Source: Azorinus chamasolen
Taxonomy: Eukaryota; Mollusca; Bivalvia; Cardiida; Solecurtidae
Direction of reading: 5' to 3'
NCBI GenBank assembly: GCA_963576725.1
Contig: OY755241.1
Coordinates: 25,456,449-25,520,448, forward strand
Length of the DNA: 64,000 nucleotides
A program made the position numbers and the translations under genes. The notes beneath the pieces were generated by a model. The model did no database searches, had not been told where the DNA came from, and was given only the letters and a program-made list of their open reading frames with translations. Below are positions 41,801 through 49,654 of the stretch, piece after piece; the first letter of the stretch is position 1, and each line of letters starts with the position of its first letter.

Positions 41801-44800
41801 ACTGACAACTCAGAGTTATGAGCATGATTACCTAATCGCTTGCATAAGGTCATCTGACGCATGCTTCTTTATTCATGGAGGACTTTCATTCATGTTATGA
41901 TCACATGATTTCTTCATGTGACTAATATTGGTATATCCATGCGCCCTTCTTACACATTGCTATATTTTGTGGATTTTGTTGCACATATGATCTATATTAT
42001 GTAAGAAGCAAATAGAGCAGACCCTGTTCAGACAGCTCCTATAGGAGCCATCTGATCTGGGTCTACTCTGTTTGCAAGTGTGTAAAAATGTGTTTATATG
42101 AGGGGAAAGGGTTAACTTTTCACTTCTATGAATATTCATGAAAGAGTTAACCCTTTCCCTCATATAAACGTGTTTTCACGCATTTGCAAACAGAGTAGAC
42201 CCAGATCAGACGGCTCCTAGAAGAGCCGTCTGATCAGGGTCTACTCTGTTTGCTAATAGAATTTGATAGATCTGTTTCCTTGCTTTCTAAAATGTCTACA
42301 ATGTTCCACCTTCCATATTTCTTTAAAACTGTTTTGTTAATGAATATTCAGTAGGTATTGAAATTTAGTCTAAATACAGAACAGGGAAAGAGTTAATAAT
42401 ATCATGAATATTAATTAGATGAATGTTATGAATGTATATGGCAGAAACTGTAGAATCCATCTATATAATTCTGTAAGCAAAAGAGCGGACCAAGGTCAGT
42501 CGGCTCCTACAGAAACCATTTGATTTGGGTCTACACTGTTTGCAAAGGCCCAGAAGGCATCTCTATCAGGAAAAGGGTTAATCCTTCTTTGATAATGAGG
42601 CCTCAATAAATTTGCTAATCTTATATTTTTATTTACCAGAATTAAACTGCTTTATATTCAAAGTGGTTAGAGTCTTGAATATTTAATTAGGTAAAAACCA
42701 CTGTGCTGTAAAGTTGACAACTGACCAGGAATATTTAATGCATTCCTTCATGTTAACACCTTATGATTGCCCCTGTAAAAGTCACTTTTTGAAATCATTG
42801 TGATAAATAGAGAATTTGCTCTATTTATCACAATGGTTTAAAACAACACAATTCTGAAAAAAATTATTTCCAGTTTATGTTCCTTTTCAGTAGGTTTATT
42901 AAAAAAAGCTTGGTTTAAAAATAGCCTATGAAGGCATGGGTTAACCCTTTACATGTCAGATGTAAAAACTTCATACATATTTAGTGGTCGAATTTTATAA
43001 TGACACATGATCTCAGTAATGATTGTCTGTGAAACTGTAGAAATGTATTATTCCATTGCCATTGATTGACAGACATGGCAGACTCTGTTCAGACAGCCCC
43101 TACAGGAGCCGTCTGATCTGTATCTACTCCATCAGTTTGTTAATCTGTCACACTTTAGATTTACTTCAAACATGGAACACATACAAACAGTACATGTATT
43201 AACTTTAGTTAGGATTCACATATTTTAATCAAACTTGGTATATAGATAACATGCAGTGTGAGTCAAAGTAATTGTTACTGAAATTCTTCACTCAATAACA
43301 ATGGTTATGATAGATACACTGTGTTCAAAGTGGGTGTACAGATATACAGTAAAACCTCTCTATAACAGCCACTAAATTTCATACAGTAAAACCCCTCTCT
43401 AACGGCCACTAAATTACATACAGTAAAACCTCTCTATAACGTCCACTAAATTACATACAGTAAAACCCCTCTATAATGGCCACTAAATTACATACAGTAA
43501 AACCTCTCTATAACGGCCACTAAATTACAGTAAAACCTCTCTATAACGGCCACTAAATATATCAAGTATTTTGTGTTAAAGGCAGGTGGCTGCTTAAAGC
43601 AAGGTGAAAGTAAAACAGAGATCTCCTATATTGACATAATTTAGTGGTCGTTATAGAGAGGTTCTACTGTAATTTGCAAATCTGTTTATTGCATTCCGGG
43701 GTGTCTTAATTCAAGGTCACTATTACAAAAAAAAACAACAGAAAAATCTGAATTGGCTCAATAACTTAGATATTTTGTGACTAAATTTGGTGTACATATA
43801 GTTTTCATGAGTCAAAGCTCATATCCAGTCCATCTTGGGGTTTGGGGTCAGGATCAAGGTCACTGTTACTAAAAATAGAAAATCCATTTGCATTCAATAA
43901 CTATTTAAAATTGATACTTTTGGGCCAAATTTGCTGTATAGATAGTATGCATGGAGACAAAACATTTTATTGCTTTAGGGGAAGGGTGTCTCAATAACAT
44001 TGTCACTGTTTATAATAATTGGAAATGAGTTGGTTTCCTGTCATTTTGTTCTTTTGTTTCTGTTGTTTCAGTATATGGGTGATGTGACAGAAGCACTGAA
44101 GAAATCACAGACCAGTCAGAACCCCCAGCAGAGTAGCCCCACCTCACTAGCCATTCAGATACCAAAGTAAGACCTCAACTAGTAGCCACACCTCACTAGC
44201 CATTCAGATACCCAAGTAAGACCTCACCTAGTAGCCACACCTCACTAGCCATTCAGATACCAAAGTAAGACCTCACCTAGTAGCCCCACATCACTAGCCA
44301 TTCAGATACCAAAGTAAGACCTCACCTAGTAGCCCCACCTCACTAGCCATTCAGATACCAAAGTAAGACCTCACCTAGTAGCCCCACCTCACTAGCCATT
44401 CAGATACCAAAGAAAGACCTCACCTAGTAGCCCCACCTCACTAGCCATTCAGATACCCAAGTAAGACCTCACCTAGTAGCCCCACCTCACTAGCCATTCA
44501 GATACCCAAGTAAGACCTCACCTAGTAGCCCCACCTCACTAGCCATTCAGATATCCAAGTAAGACATCACCTAGTAGCCCCACCTCACTAGCCATTCAGA
44601 TACCCAAGTAAGACATCACCTAGCAGCCCCACCTCACTAGCCTTTCAGATACACAAGTAAGACCTCGCCTAGTAGCCCCACCTCACTAGCCATTCAGATA
44701 CCAAAGTAAGACCTCACCTAGTAGCCCCACCTCACTAGCCATTCAGATACCCAAGTAAGACCTCACCTAGTAGCCCCACCTCACTAGCCATTCAGATACC

Positions 44801-47800
44801 CAAGTAAGACCTCACCTAGTAGCCCCACCTCACTAGCCATTCAGATACCCAAGTAAGACCTCACCTAGTAGCCCCACCTCACTAGCCATTCAGATACCAA
44901 AGTAAGACCTCACCTAGTAGCCCCACCTCACTAGCCATTCAGATACCAAAGTAAGACCTCGCCTAGTAGCCCCACCTCACTAGCCATTCAGATACCAAAG
45001 TAAGACCTCACCTAGTAGCCCCACCTCACTAGCCATTCAGATACAAAAGTAAGACCTCACCTAGTAGCCCCATCTCAGTAGCCATTCAGATACCAAAGTA
45101 AGACCTCACCTCTTCTTGCCACTCATTACCTGCCTTAAGTGGCCATCTAATTATGGGGCCGTTACACATTTAGTAGCTTAATGCAGGACAAAAGTAATGT
45201 AGAGAGCTCCTGTAGTTTTTGTGTTACTTATGCCCAGGTCCCTGCATTAAGCAACCACCTGCTTTTTAAGACTACTATGTTTAATGAATGAATGGCTGCT
45301 TAAGACAGCATCTACTGTAGTTTGTGGGGACAAACAAACGGTCTGTCAGTCAGTCTGTTTGTTGGTTTCTCTTGTCCACAGGGTGATGCTTAGGCATCAC
45401 TTTCTTTGTTATCTTTCTGTCACGATTTTTGCATCATACTGTTTTCATCACACTTCTGCAAGCAGGTGACACATGTGTTCCTTCAAATACTCTTCACAGA
45501 ATTGTGGCACATGGATTATTCGAAATATCACTTATATAATCATATCTATATTATGTCATAAGCAAACAGAGTAGACCTTTATCAGACAGCTCCTTTAGGA
45601 GTGATCTGATCTTTGTCTGCTCTGTTTGCAAAGGCGTAGACAGGATTTATGGAGTAAAGGGATAATCAACATCAGTTATAATTCTAGATGAAATTCATTT
45701 AACTCTTTAATCCATAAACACATATTTTCATGCCTTTACAAATCCAGTAGAGTGACGTCCTGTAGGAGCTGCCTGGTCAGGGTCTGCTCTGTTTGCTAAA
45801 AAGAGCTATACTCATATACCATTATAAAATACAGCTAATAAATCTTCATGGTGTCAATATTTCTTTCATAGATATTCATGAGATAAACACAGCAACAGAT
45901 AAACGTGTATACTCACAGCAACAGATAAACGTGTATACTCACAGCAACAGATAAACATGTATACTCACAGCAACAGATAAACGTGTATACTCACAGCAAC
46001 AGATAAACGTGTATACTCACAGCAACAGATAAACATGTATACTCACAGCAACAGATAAACATGTATACTCACAGCAACAGATAAACATGTATACTCACAG
46101 CAACAGATAAACATGTATACTCACAGCAACAGATAAACGTGTATACTCACAGCAACAGATAAACGTGTATACTCACAGCAACAGATAAACATGTATACTC
46201 ACAGCAACAGATAAACGTGTATACTCACAGCAACAGATAAACGTGTATACTCACAGCAACAGATAAACGTGTATACTCACAGCAACAGATAAACGTGTAT
46301 ACTCACAGCAACAGATAAACGTGTATACTCACAGCAACAGATAAACGTGTATACTCACAGCAACAGATAAACATGTATACTCACAGCAACAGATAAACGT
46401 GTATACTCACAGCAACAGATAAACGTGTATACTCACAGCAACAGATAAACGTGTATACTCACAGCAACAGATAAACGTGTATACTCACAGCAACAGATAA
46501 ATGTGTATACTCACAGCAACAGATAAACGTGTATACTCACAGCAACAGATAAACGTGTATACTCACAGCAACAGATAAACGTGTATACTCACAGCAACAG
46601 ATAAACATGTATACTCACAGCAACAGATAAACGTGTATACTCACAGCAACAGATAAACGTGTATACTCACAGCAACAGATAAACGTGTATACTCACAGCA
46701 ACAGATAAATGTGTATACTCACAGCAACAGATAAATGTGTATACTCACAGCAACAGATAAACGTGTATACTCACAGCAACAGATAAACGTGTATACTCAC
46801 AGCAACAGATAAACGTGTATACTCACAGCAACAGATAAACGTGTATACTCACAGCAACAGATAAATGTGTATACTCACAGCAACAGATAAACGTGTATAC
46901 TCACAGCAACAGATAAACGTGTATACTCACAGCAACAGATAAACGTGTATACTCACAGCAACAGATAAACGTGTATACTCACAGCAACAGATAAACGTGT
47001 ATGCTCACAGCAACAGATAAACGTGTATACTCACAGCAACAGATAAACGTGTATACTCACAGCAACAGATAAACGTGTATACTCATACTAAAATCGTCAT
47101 TTATCCACCAAACCCTCTGTGGTGACCACTATTTAAAATCGTCTCAAAGAGATGATTCTAAAGAGTGGTCACAACATAAAGTTTGATGGATAAATAAAGA
47201 AGTTTTTCTTGAAAATGTTTTAATTTACGCATCTTATCTGGCCTTTAGGCGACGGGGGCATTATTAGTTACATAGTCATGTAGTGACCGGGTACGGGATG
47301 ATACCTGGTTAGTAAATGTCATACCCGGCGAGGCGAAGCCGAGCCAGGTATGATATTTTCTTTTATTTCAAGCAAAGATCACATACATATGTGCTAATAA
47401 TGTTATATTTTTTCAGGGTATCCAGAGAACGGAGAGAAACTTTAGCCAAGTCAGCCAAAGCCTTATTCAATGCTCGAAAAAATAAACTGAATAAAGTGCT
47501 TGACGAGCACTCAAAAAAAGCAGTGAAAAACACATCGAAAAAAGATCTGTTGAAGTCAGTACTTGATAGGGTATGTCTGATTAGTCTTAAGTACTCCTGA
47601 AGGAGCTGTTTGATCAGGGTCTACACTATTTGCTACTTAGATCTTTTAACCCTTTACTCCACGAATATTCACCTAAGGAAAAATGTCATCTTCAATATTA
47701 ATCACATTAACTTTTATAATGGTATATGAAGTCATATTTATATCATGTCGTAAGCAAACAGAGCAAACTCTGATCAGATGGCTCTTACAGGAGCTGTCAG

Positions 47801-49602
47801 ATCAGGGCTTACTCTGTTTGCAAATGCGTAGAAAGGGGGTATTTGGAGTAATGGGTTACCTTAACTCATTACACCCTAGTGACGCATTTTTGCGTCTCTT
47901 TAAAATTCATATTGTGAAACCATTGTGATAAATAAAGCATTTGCTCCATAGGAGCAAATGCTCTATTTATCACAATGGTTTCAATACTACACAATTATAA
48001 AACTCTCCTTTTCTATAGTTTATGCTCCTTTTCGGTAGATTAATTCAAAAGGGGTTGGGTCTAAAAATAGCCTAGGAGATAATGAGTTAATACATGATGA
48101 TGACAATATGCATTTACAAAGAAGTTTTTGGAAAATATGGAGACTACAAATGAATAGACAATAAGTAACTCCATTGTTTATGTCTAAAATACAATGTAAC
48201 ACATTAGAATCTGCTCATAAAGTTGCGGAGATGTTATCTTAGTTCAGTGTCAAACAGCCTGGATCCTGATCAAATACAGTACAACCTGTCCTTAGCGACC
48301 ATTTGTTTATTGAACATAGGAGCTTTAAAAAGCAGGTGGTTGCTTCATGCAGGGCACAAGTAATGCAGGGCATTGGAGCTTTAAATGCAGGTGGTAGCGT
48401 AATGCAGGGCACAAGTAATGCAGGGCATTGGAGCTTTAAAATGCAGGTGGTAGCTTCATGCAGGGCACAAGTAATGCAGGGCATTGGAGCTTTAAAATGC
48501 AGGTGGTAGCTTCATGCAGGGCACAAGTAATGCAGGGCATTGGAGCTTTAAAAAGCAGGTGGTAGCTTCATGCAGGGCACAAGTAATGCAGAAAGCCCAT
48601 ATAGGAGCTTTCTGCGTTACTTGTGCCCTGCATGAAGCTACTACCTGCCTTATAGGCCCATAATTATGCCTCCTTTGACGGTGGCCTAAGACAGGTTCTA
48701 CTTATCATATTTGTACACTCCGCCATTTATGTTTATATGTACCGTGGCTATGGATATGTTATGTTTATGCCAATAGAATATCTGTTCTGTTCTGTTATTC
48801 CAGAGCTATAAATAAGATGCATAAATTAAACTTTATTTGGAAAGTAGCTCCTTCATTCCTCTACAAAACTTACATTGTGACCATTAGTTAGAATCGTCTC
48901 AAAGAGACACTTTTAAAGAGTGGTCATACAAAAGGGTTTGATGGAGAAGTACAAGAACTACAGTAAATTCTGTCTTAAGCAAACATTCATTTATTGAACA
49001 TAGGATTCTTAGAAAGCAGGTGGTTGCTTAATGTAGGGCAAAAGTAATGCAGAAAGCTCATATTTCTGCATTACTTTTGACCTGAATTAATTTACCACAT
49101 TCCTTACAGTTCCATAATTAGACCACTTTTTGATGACTGCCACATTCCCTCACAAGTTATATTTAGAACCTACGTCTTTGAATTAATCTACCGAAAAGGA
49201 GCATTTACTTGAGAAAAGGACACCATTTGAATGGTGTAGTTTTGAAACCATTCTGATAAATAGAGCATTTGCTTCATAGGATCAAATGCTGTATTTATCA
49301 CAATGGTTTCAGATAGTGACTTTTACAAAGGCATCATAAGGTGTCAGTACGAGGGAATGGGTTAAAACAGGTTGTACTGTATTCTCGAAAAATGATTTTA
49401 GGTCTGAAATACTCAGCTTTATTTATGACCCTGTACTTTACATTACGATGTCTTTTATCAGTGAAAAGCTATGAGGTATCTGTGAGCTTGATGCTAGATT
49501 TGTTTGTTGTTTCAGCTGCTGCAGATAAAGCAGGAGACCGAGACTAAAGCAGTGGAGATGATGAAAGCCAAACAAAATGAACTGTTAAAGGATAGTAAAT
49601 AG
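29629..49602 (+). CDS. MRRF: Mitochondrial ribosome recycling factor, six coding exons
   Basis: Joining 29629-29857, 34929-35069, 41449-41567, 44072-44166, 47417-47570 and 49516-49602 keeps phase and gives 825 bases, 274 residues, close to vertebrate MRRF (about 262). RRF splits post-termination ribosomes together with an EF-G-type GTPase; this copy should act in mitochondria. Residues 1-75 are basic and start 'MAHRHLRRLFWLAG', a targeting-peptide look. The RRF domain follows: helix 1 'LEEVVDLEVYEEQMNKHLNE', a domain II segment 'VPVQTNNGVFPLNQLATVIQ' and 'KSPSLIIIDLQRTP', then 'IQIPKVSRERRETLAKSAKA' and a C-terminal helix ending 'AKQNELLKDSK'. Oddities: the IRTS/RTGRA loop Arg and the 'RVP' Arg before the second helix are not visible, and the position of E. 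coli Arg132 appears to be Leu (about residue 223). Introns are 1.9-6.4 kb and repeat-filled. All junctions are GT-AG. Confidence 0.9.
29968..31135 (+). repeat. Intronic repeat with 150-bp units containing AGGTCA pairs
   Basis: It opens 'gctcacctgagcagagctca' and closes 'aggtgagcgatt...ggccctcttgttc', ends that recur at 34480-34898 and 40980-41017. About five to six units share 'catgaaacttggtcagaatg', 'cttgataaaatct', 'actaggtcactaggtcaaat' and 'gtgaacactctag'. Lies in MRRF intron 1. Confidence 0.85.
31230..31460 (+). mobile_element. MITE group A', decayed ends
   Basis: 'taaccctttcccgtttcaat' to 'gaaggaaaggggtaatt', with hairpin tip 'actcctacaggagcc'. Confidence 0.78.
31461..32314. other. Intron 1 unique sequence
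   Basis: About 850 bases with no recognisable element or exon, other than a short 'gcgtatttatggaggaaagg' MITE-B-like end near 31950. Confidence 0.45.
32315..34293 (+). repeat. 26-bp minisatellite, about 75 copies
   Basis: The unit is 'gtgtagactcagatca' + 'ctctgctact' with interchangeable variants (actcag/acccag, cact/catt, gggtca). A few shortened units ('ctctgtgacccagatcac') recur at 32604, 32851 and 33773, showing that blocks of many units were copied. It abuts a group B MITE at 34304. Confidence 0.95.
34304..34493 (-). mobile_element. MITE group B, right TTAA lost
   Basis: TTAACCCTTTCCTCAATAA at 34304; only one hairpin arm ('gaaaccattgtgataaatgg') and part of the tip ('atgctcctcagg') remain; ends 'gagggaatgggt' where the next repeat begins. 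Confidence 0.78.
34494..34898 (+). repeat. Short copy of the 'ggccctcttgt' repeat
   Basis: 'catccgtcgtccgtcgtcaa' to 'catcatggccctcttgtgct'; inside, two units share 'ccaggggtggccagttttca' and 'tctgaa(t/c)...tctcagctttcat'. It ends about 30 bases before MRRF exon 2. Confidence 0.75.
34929..35069 (+). CDS. MRRF: MRRF coding exon 2 (first RRF helix)
   Basis: The acceptor is 'tgtttcag' at 34921-34928 and the donor 'aatatag|gtaggg' at 35070. It encodes 'QKIPDFELEEVVDLEVYEEQ' and 'REEFIYNLSVTTNI'. The last part of the exon and its donor are the first unit of a tandem array. A second in-frame donor 24 bases on ('gtag|gtaggg', intron from 35094) would add eight codons without a stop. Confidence 0.88.
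35020..35690 (+). repeat. Tandem array of the exon 2 / intron 2 junction, about 7 copies
   Basis: The unit of about 55 bp is 'aagagaagagtttatataca' + 'acctgtcagtaactaca' + 'aatataggtagggtcagtt'. The first copy is the end of exon 2. Most downstream copies keep the 'atag|gtaggg' donor. The array is split by the group A MITE at 35371-35635; the last copy lies at 35632-35690. Confidence 0.92.
35371..35635 (+). mobile_element. MITE group A inserted into the junction array
   Basis: TTAACCCTTTCCCTGTTC at 35371 and GAAAGGGTTAA ending 35635; tip 'gcttctatcggagc'. Uninterrupted units read 'ggtcagttaagagaag'; here the TTAA is doubled around the element ('ggtcatttaaccc' and 'gggttaagagaag'). This is direct evidence for TTAA target duplication. 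Confidence 0.93.
35742..35969 (+). mobile_element. MITE group A, hairpin partly deleted
   Basis: TTAATCCTTACCCTG...GGGAAAGGGTTAA. The hairpin is reduced to 'cctggtcagactgatctggg'. Confidence 0.83.
35970..36068 (+). mobile_element. MITE group C, truncated right
   Basis: 'aaacctctctaaatcgg'...'gggtgaaagtcatgcagaaa' + 'gctcctagaagagct', then cut off at the hairpin tip by the following repeat. Confidence 0.75.
36069..41017 (+). repeat. 4.9-kb composite repeat: about 160-bp satellite with octamer motifs, then 150-bp units
   Basis: It opens 'tatacgcccacctaataaag' and 'ccgttcgttcgttcgtcc'. From 36130 to about 40000 units of 155-165 bp repeat: 'gtccgctgttttctgggaaa', 'gatattaatgaaacttcaca', 'gcatcaagatctgaagctga', 'gagttatggcccttttactt', 'aatgcaaatacatgcaaata'. 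Blocks 36481-37130 and 37131-37780 are a near-identical 650-bp pair. From 40000 a second unit type ('atgaccctcgggccaaa', 'gggcttatcagtttttcat') runs to the end 'ggtgagcgc...ggccctcttgttt'. Lies in MRRF intron 2. Confidence 0.93.
41018..41142 (+). mobile_element. MITE group A', right half only
   Basis: 'gcttatgatataatt' to 'atgaatattcatggagtaaa' + GGGTTAA at 41142. The left half and hairpin are missing where the large composite repeat ends. Confidence 0.78.
41150..41432 (+). mobile_element. tRNA-derived SINE, 5'-truncated
   Basis: Only the B-box side 'cccggattcaaatcgcggtc' remains of the tRNA part; then 'ctcccaccctcacctcctct', 'gtcggctgagcagtcattca' and the tail 'taggtactttactttacttg'. The tail recurs in reverse complement at 59548-59615. 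Confidence 0.7.
41449..41567 (+). CDS. MRRF: MRRF coding exon 3 (domain II)
   Basis: The acceptor is 'ttgtttttcccag' ending 41448 and the donor 'cctcag|gtaata'. It encodes 'FERVPVQTNNGVFPLNQLAT' and 'QKSPSLIIIDLQRTPQ', matching the beta-rich domain II including the LNQ...KSPxLI pattern of mitochondrial RRFs. Phase 0 at its end. Confidence 0.9.
41568..41994. other. Start of intron 3, no element recognised
   Basis: About 430 bases of AT-rich sequence; 'ccataagggaagggattaata' near 41710 may be a decayed TTAA-type terminus. Confidence 0.4.
41995..42150 (+). mobile_element. MITE group A fragment
   Basis: Hairpin with tip 'gctcctataggagc' and 'gtgtttatatgaggggaaag' + GGTTAA, then 'atgaatattcatgaaagag' TTAA. 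It shares the last TTAA with the next element. Confidence 0.75.
42147..42396 (-). mobile_element. MITE group A, complete, TTAA ends
   Basis: TTAACCCTTTCCCTCATATAA...GGGAAAGAGTTAA; tip 'gctcctagaagagc'. Very similar to the copy at 1103-1341. Confidence 0.9.
42393..42581 (+). mobile_element. MITE group A', left end shortened
   Basis: It starts at the shared TTAA with 'taatatcatgaatatt' and ends AAAAGGGTTAA. The hairpin is decayed ('gctcctacagaaacc'). Confidence 0.75.
42735..42944 (-). mobile_element. MITE group B, tip deleted
   Basis: TTAATGCATTCC...GGCATGGGTTAA. The hairpin reads 'tagagaatttgctctattta', so the tip itself is missing but the arms remain. Confidence 0.8.
42945..43340. other. 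Intron 3 with a decayed group A hairpin
   Basis: A remnant palindrome 'gacagcccctacaggagccg' lies at 43093-43113. Otherwise no element or exon is recognised. Confidence 0.5.
43345..43672 (+). mobile_element. MITE group C with six tandem copies of its left terminus
   Basis: 'tacagtaaaacctctctata' + 'acggccactaaatta' is repeated six times (43345-43558), followed by one hairpin remnant ('gtaaaacagagatctcctat') and a single right terminus 'ggtcgttatagagaggttct' + 'actgta'. One transposon end has become a 32-37-bp tandem array. Confidence 0.9.
43673..44071 (+). repeat. Intron 3 end, decayed 110-bp interspersed repeat
   Basis: Phrases such as 'caaggtcac(t)attac', 'caataac' and 'aatttgg/ctgta' recur loosely (43700, 43850, 43940) as in other mollusc repeats. 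It ends with the polypyrimidine tract before exon 4. Confidence 0.5.
44072..44166 (+). CDS. MRRF: MRRF coding exon 4
   Basis: The acceptor is 'tctgttgtttcag' and the donor 'ccaaa|gtaaga' at 44167. It encodes 'MGDVTEALKKSQTSQNPQQS' and 'PTSLAIQIPK'. The last 36 or so bases and the donor are the first unit of a 49-bp array. Reading past the first donor hits TAA at once (codon after IPK), so any later donor gives a truncated product. Confidence 0.9.
44131..45112 (+). repeat. 49-bp tandem array of the exon 4 / intron 4 junction, about 20 copies
   Basis: The unit is 'agtagccccacctcactagc' + 'cattcagataccaaag' + 'taagacctcacct'. The first copy is exonic; about 19 follow with few changes (ccaaag/cccaag/acaaag). 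Almost every copy keeps the GTAAGA donor; the copy near 44408 reads 'accaaagaaagacc' and has lost GT. Low divergence means a young or homogenised array. Confidence 0.95.
45120..45320 (+). mobile_element. MITE group C, decayed
   Basis: 'aggacaaaagtaatgtagag' + 'agctcctgtag', then a mutated right arm; right end 'gctgcttaagacagcatcta' + 'ctgta'. Another empty 'cttaagac' site. Confidence 0.72.
45330..45485 (-). repeat. Fragment of the GTGACAC-ended repeat
   Basis: 'ggtctgtcagtcagtctgtt' to 'caggtgacacatgtgttcct' is the reverse complement of the ends of the repeat at 16490-16955. Confidence 0.6.
45538..45665 (+). mobile_element. MITE group A' fragment
   Basis: 'cataagcaaacagagtagac' with tip 'gctcctttaggagt', ending 'ggagtaaagggataat'. 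Confidence 0.72.
45699..45890 (+). mobile_element. MITE group A', running into a satellite
   Basis: TTAACTCTTTAATCCATAA, hairpin remnant 'gtcctgtaggagctgcct', then 'gatattcatgagataaacac'. The expected terminal GGGTTAA is absent; the 26-bp array starts here instead. Confidence 0.75.
45888..47083 (+). repeat. 26-bp minisatellite, about 46 copies
   Basis: The unit is 'cacagcaacagataaac' + '(g/a)tgtatact'. The main variation is acg/aca/atg before 'tgtat', with one 'atgctc'. Extremely uniform. The 'agataaac' of the unit also occurs at the end of the preceding MITE ('gagataaacac'), where the array probably nucleated. Lies in MRRF intron 4. Confidence 0.95.
47095..47250 (+). mobile_element. Group F inverted-repeat element with constant 3' tail
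   Basis: 'tttatccaccaaaccctctg' + 'tggtgaccact' pairs with 'gagtggtcaca...aaagtttgatggataaa'. Beyond the hairpin 'gaaaatgttttaatttacgc' + 'atcttatctgg' is shared with the copies at 50590 and 55800. Confidence 0.75.
47251..47416 (+). other. End of intron 4
   Basis: A short imperfect palindrome around 'gatacctggttagtaaatgt' and 'catacccggcgaggcgaagc' (47295-47355), then the acceptor 'atattttttcag'. Confidence 0.5.
47417..47570 (+). CDS. MRRF: MRRF coding exon 5 (RRF helices 2-3)
   Basis: The donor is 'gatagg|gtatgt'. It encodes 'VSRERRETLAKSAKALFNAR' then 'NKLNKVLDEHSKKAVKN' and 'SKKDLLKSVLDR'. The 'RERRETLAK' block matches the RRF signature P-x-(T/S)-x-E-x-R. The following VR(R/T) position, Arg132 in E. 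coli, reads Val-Leu. Confidence 0.92.
47646..47864 (+). mobile_element. MITE group A', TTAA ends
   Basis: TTAACCCTTTACTCCACG...GGAGTAATGGGTTACCTTAA; tip 'gctcttacaggagc'. Its right TTAA is shared with the next B element. Confidence 0.82.
47861..48090 (-). mobile_element. MITE group B variant with TTAACTCATTA ends
   Basis: TTAACTCATTACACC and GATAATGAGTTAA; the terminal CCC/GGG of most copies has become CTC/GAG on both sides. Hairpin intact with tip 'gctccataggagc'. Confidence 0.85.
48279..48706 (+). mobile_element. MITE group C with amplified hairpin arm
   Basis: Left end 'acagtacaacctgtccttag'. The segment 'gcaggtggtagcttcatgca' + 'gggcacaagtaatgcag' + 'ggcattggagctttaaaa' occurs about five times (61-62-bp period, 48324-48590). 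One complete hairpin follows with tip 'gcccatataggagc', then 'aagacaggttctact'. The left arm alone was amplified. Confidence 0.88.
48885..48956 (+). mobile_element. Group F hairpin, short copy
   Basis: 'tgtgaccattagttagaatc' + 'gtctcaaagagac' ... 'aaagagtggtcata' + 'caaaagggtttgatgg'. Lacks the constant tail. Confidence 0.65.
48957..49380 (+). mobile_element. MITE group C interrupted by a group B element
   Basis: C left part 'acagtaaattctgtcttaag' to 'tttttgatgactg' (49138), C right part 'aaacaggttgtactgta' after 49365. The tip is reduced to 'agctcatattt'. Confidence 0.8.
49138..49365 (+). mobile_element. MITE group B nested in C
   Basis: Left end mutated ('gccacattccctcac'), right end GGGAATGGGTTAA at 49365. 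It sits at the position where intact C elements have 'gcttaagac'. Hairpin tip 'gcttcataggatc'. Confidence 0.82.
49516..49602 (+). CDS. MRRF: MRRF terminal coding exon
   Basis: The acceptor is 'gtttgttgtttcag' ending 49515. It encodes 'LLQIKQETETKAVEMMKAKQ' + 'NELLKDSK' and stops at TAG (49600-49602). This is the final helix of RRF domain I. Confidence 0.9.
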   Translation: MLQIKQETETKAVEMMKAKQNELLKDSK

Positions 49603-49620
49603 AATTTAATGTTGATTATG

Positions 49621-49626
49621 AATAAA
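49621..49626 (+). terminator. Polyadenylation signal AATAAA of MRRF
   Basis: A canonical AATAAA 18 bases after the MRRF stop codon. A T/G-rich stretch 'aattgtttgatctgttt' follows about 20 bases on. The 3' untranslated region would be very short. Confidence 0.75.
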
Positions 49627-49654
49627 ATTATATTTCACTAATTGTTTGATCTGT

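Noticed and set aside
48239..48509. Open frames with repeated 'MPCITCALHEATT'
   Set aside because: The periodicity is that of the amplified C-element hairpin arm.
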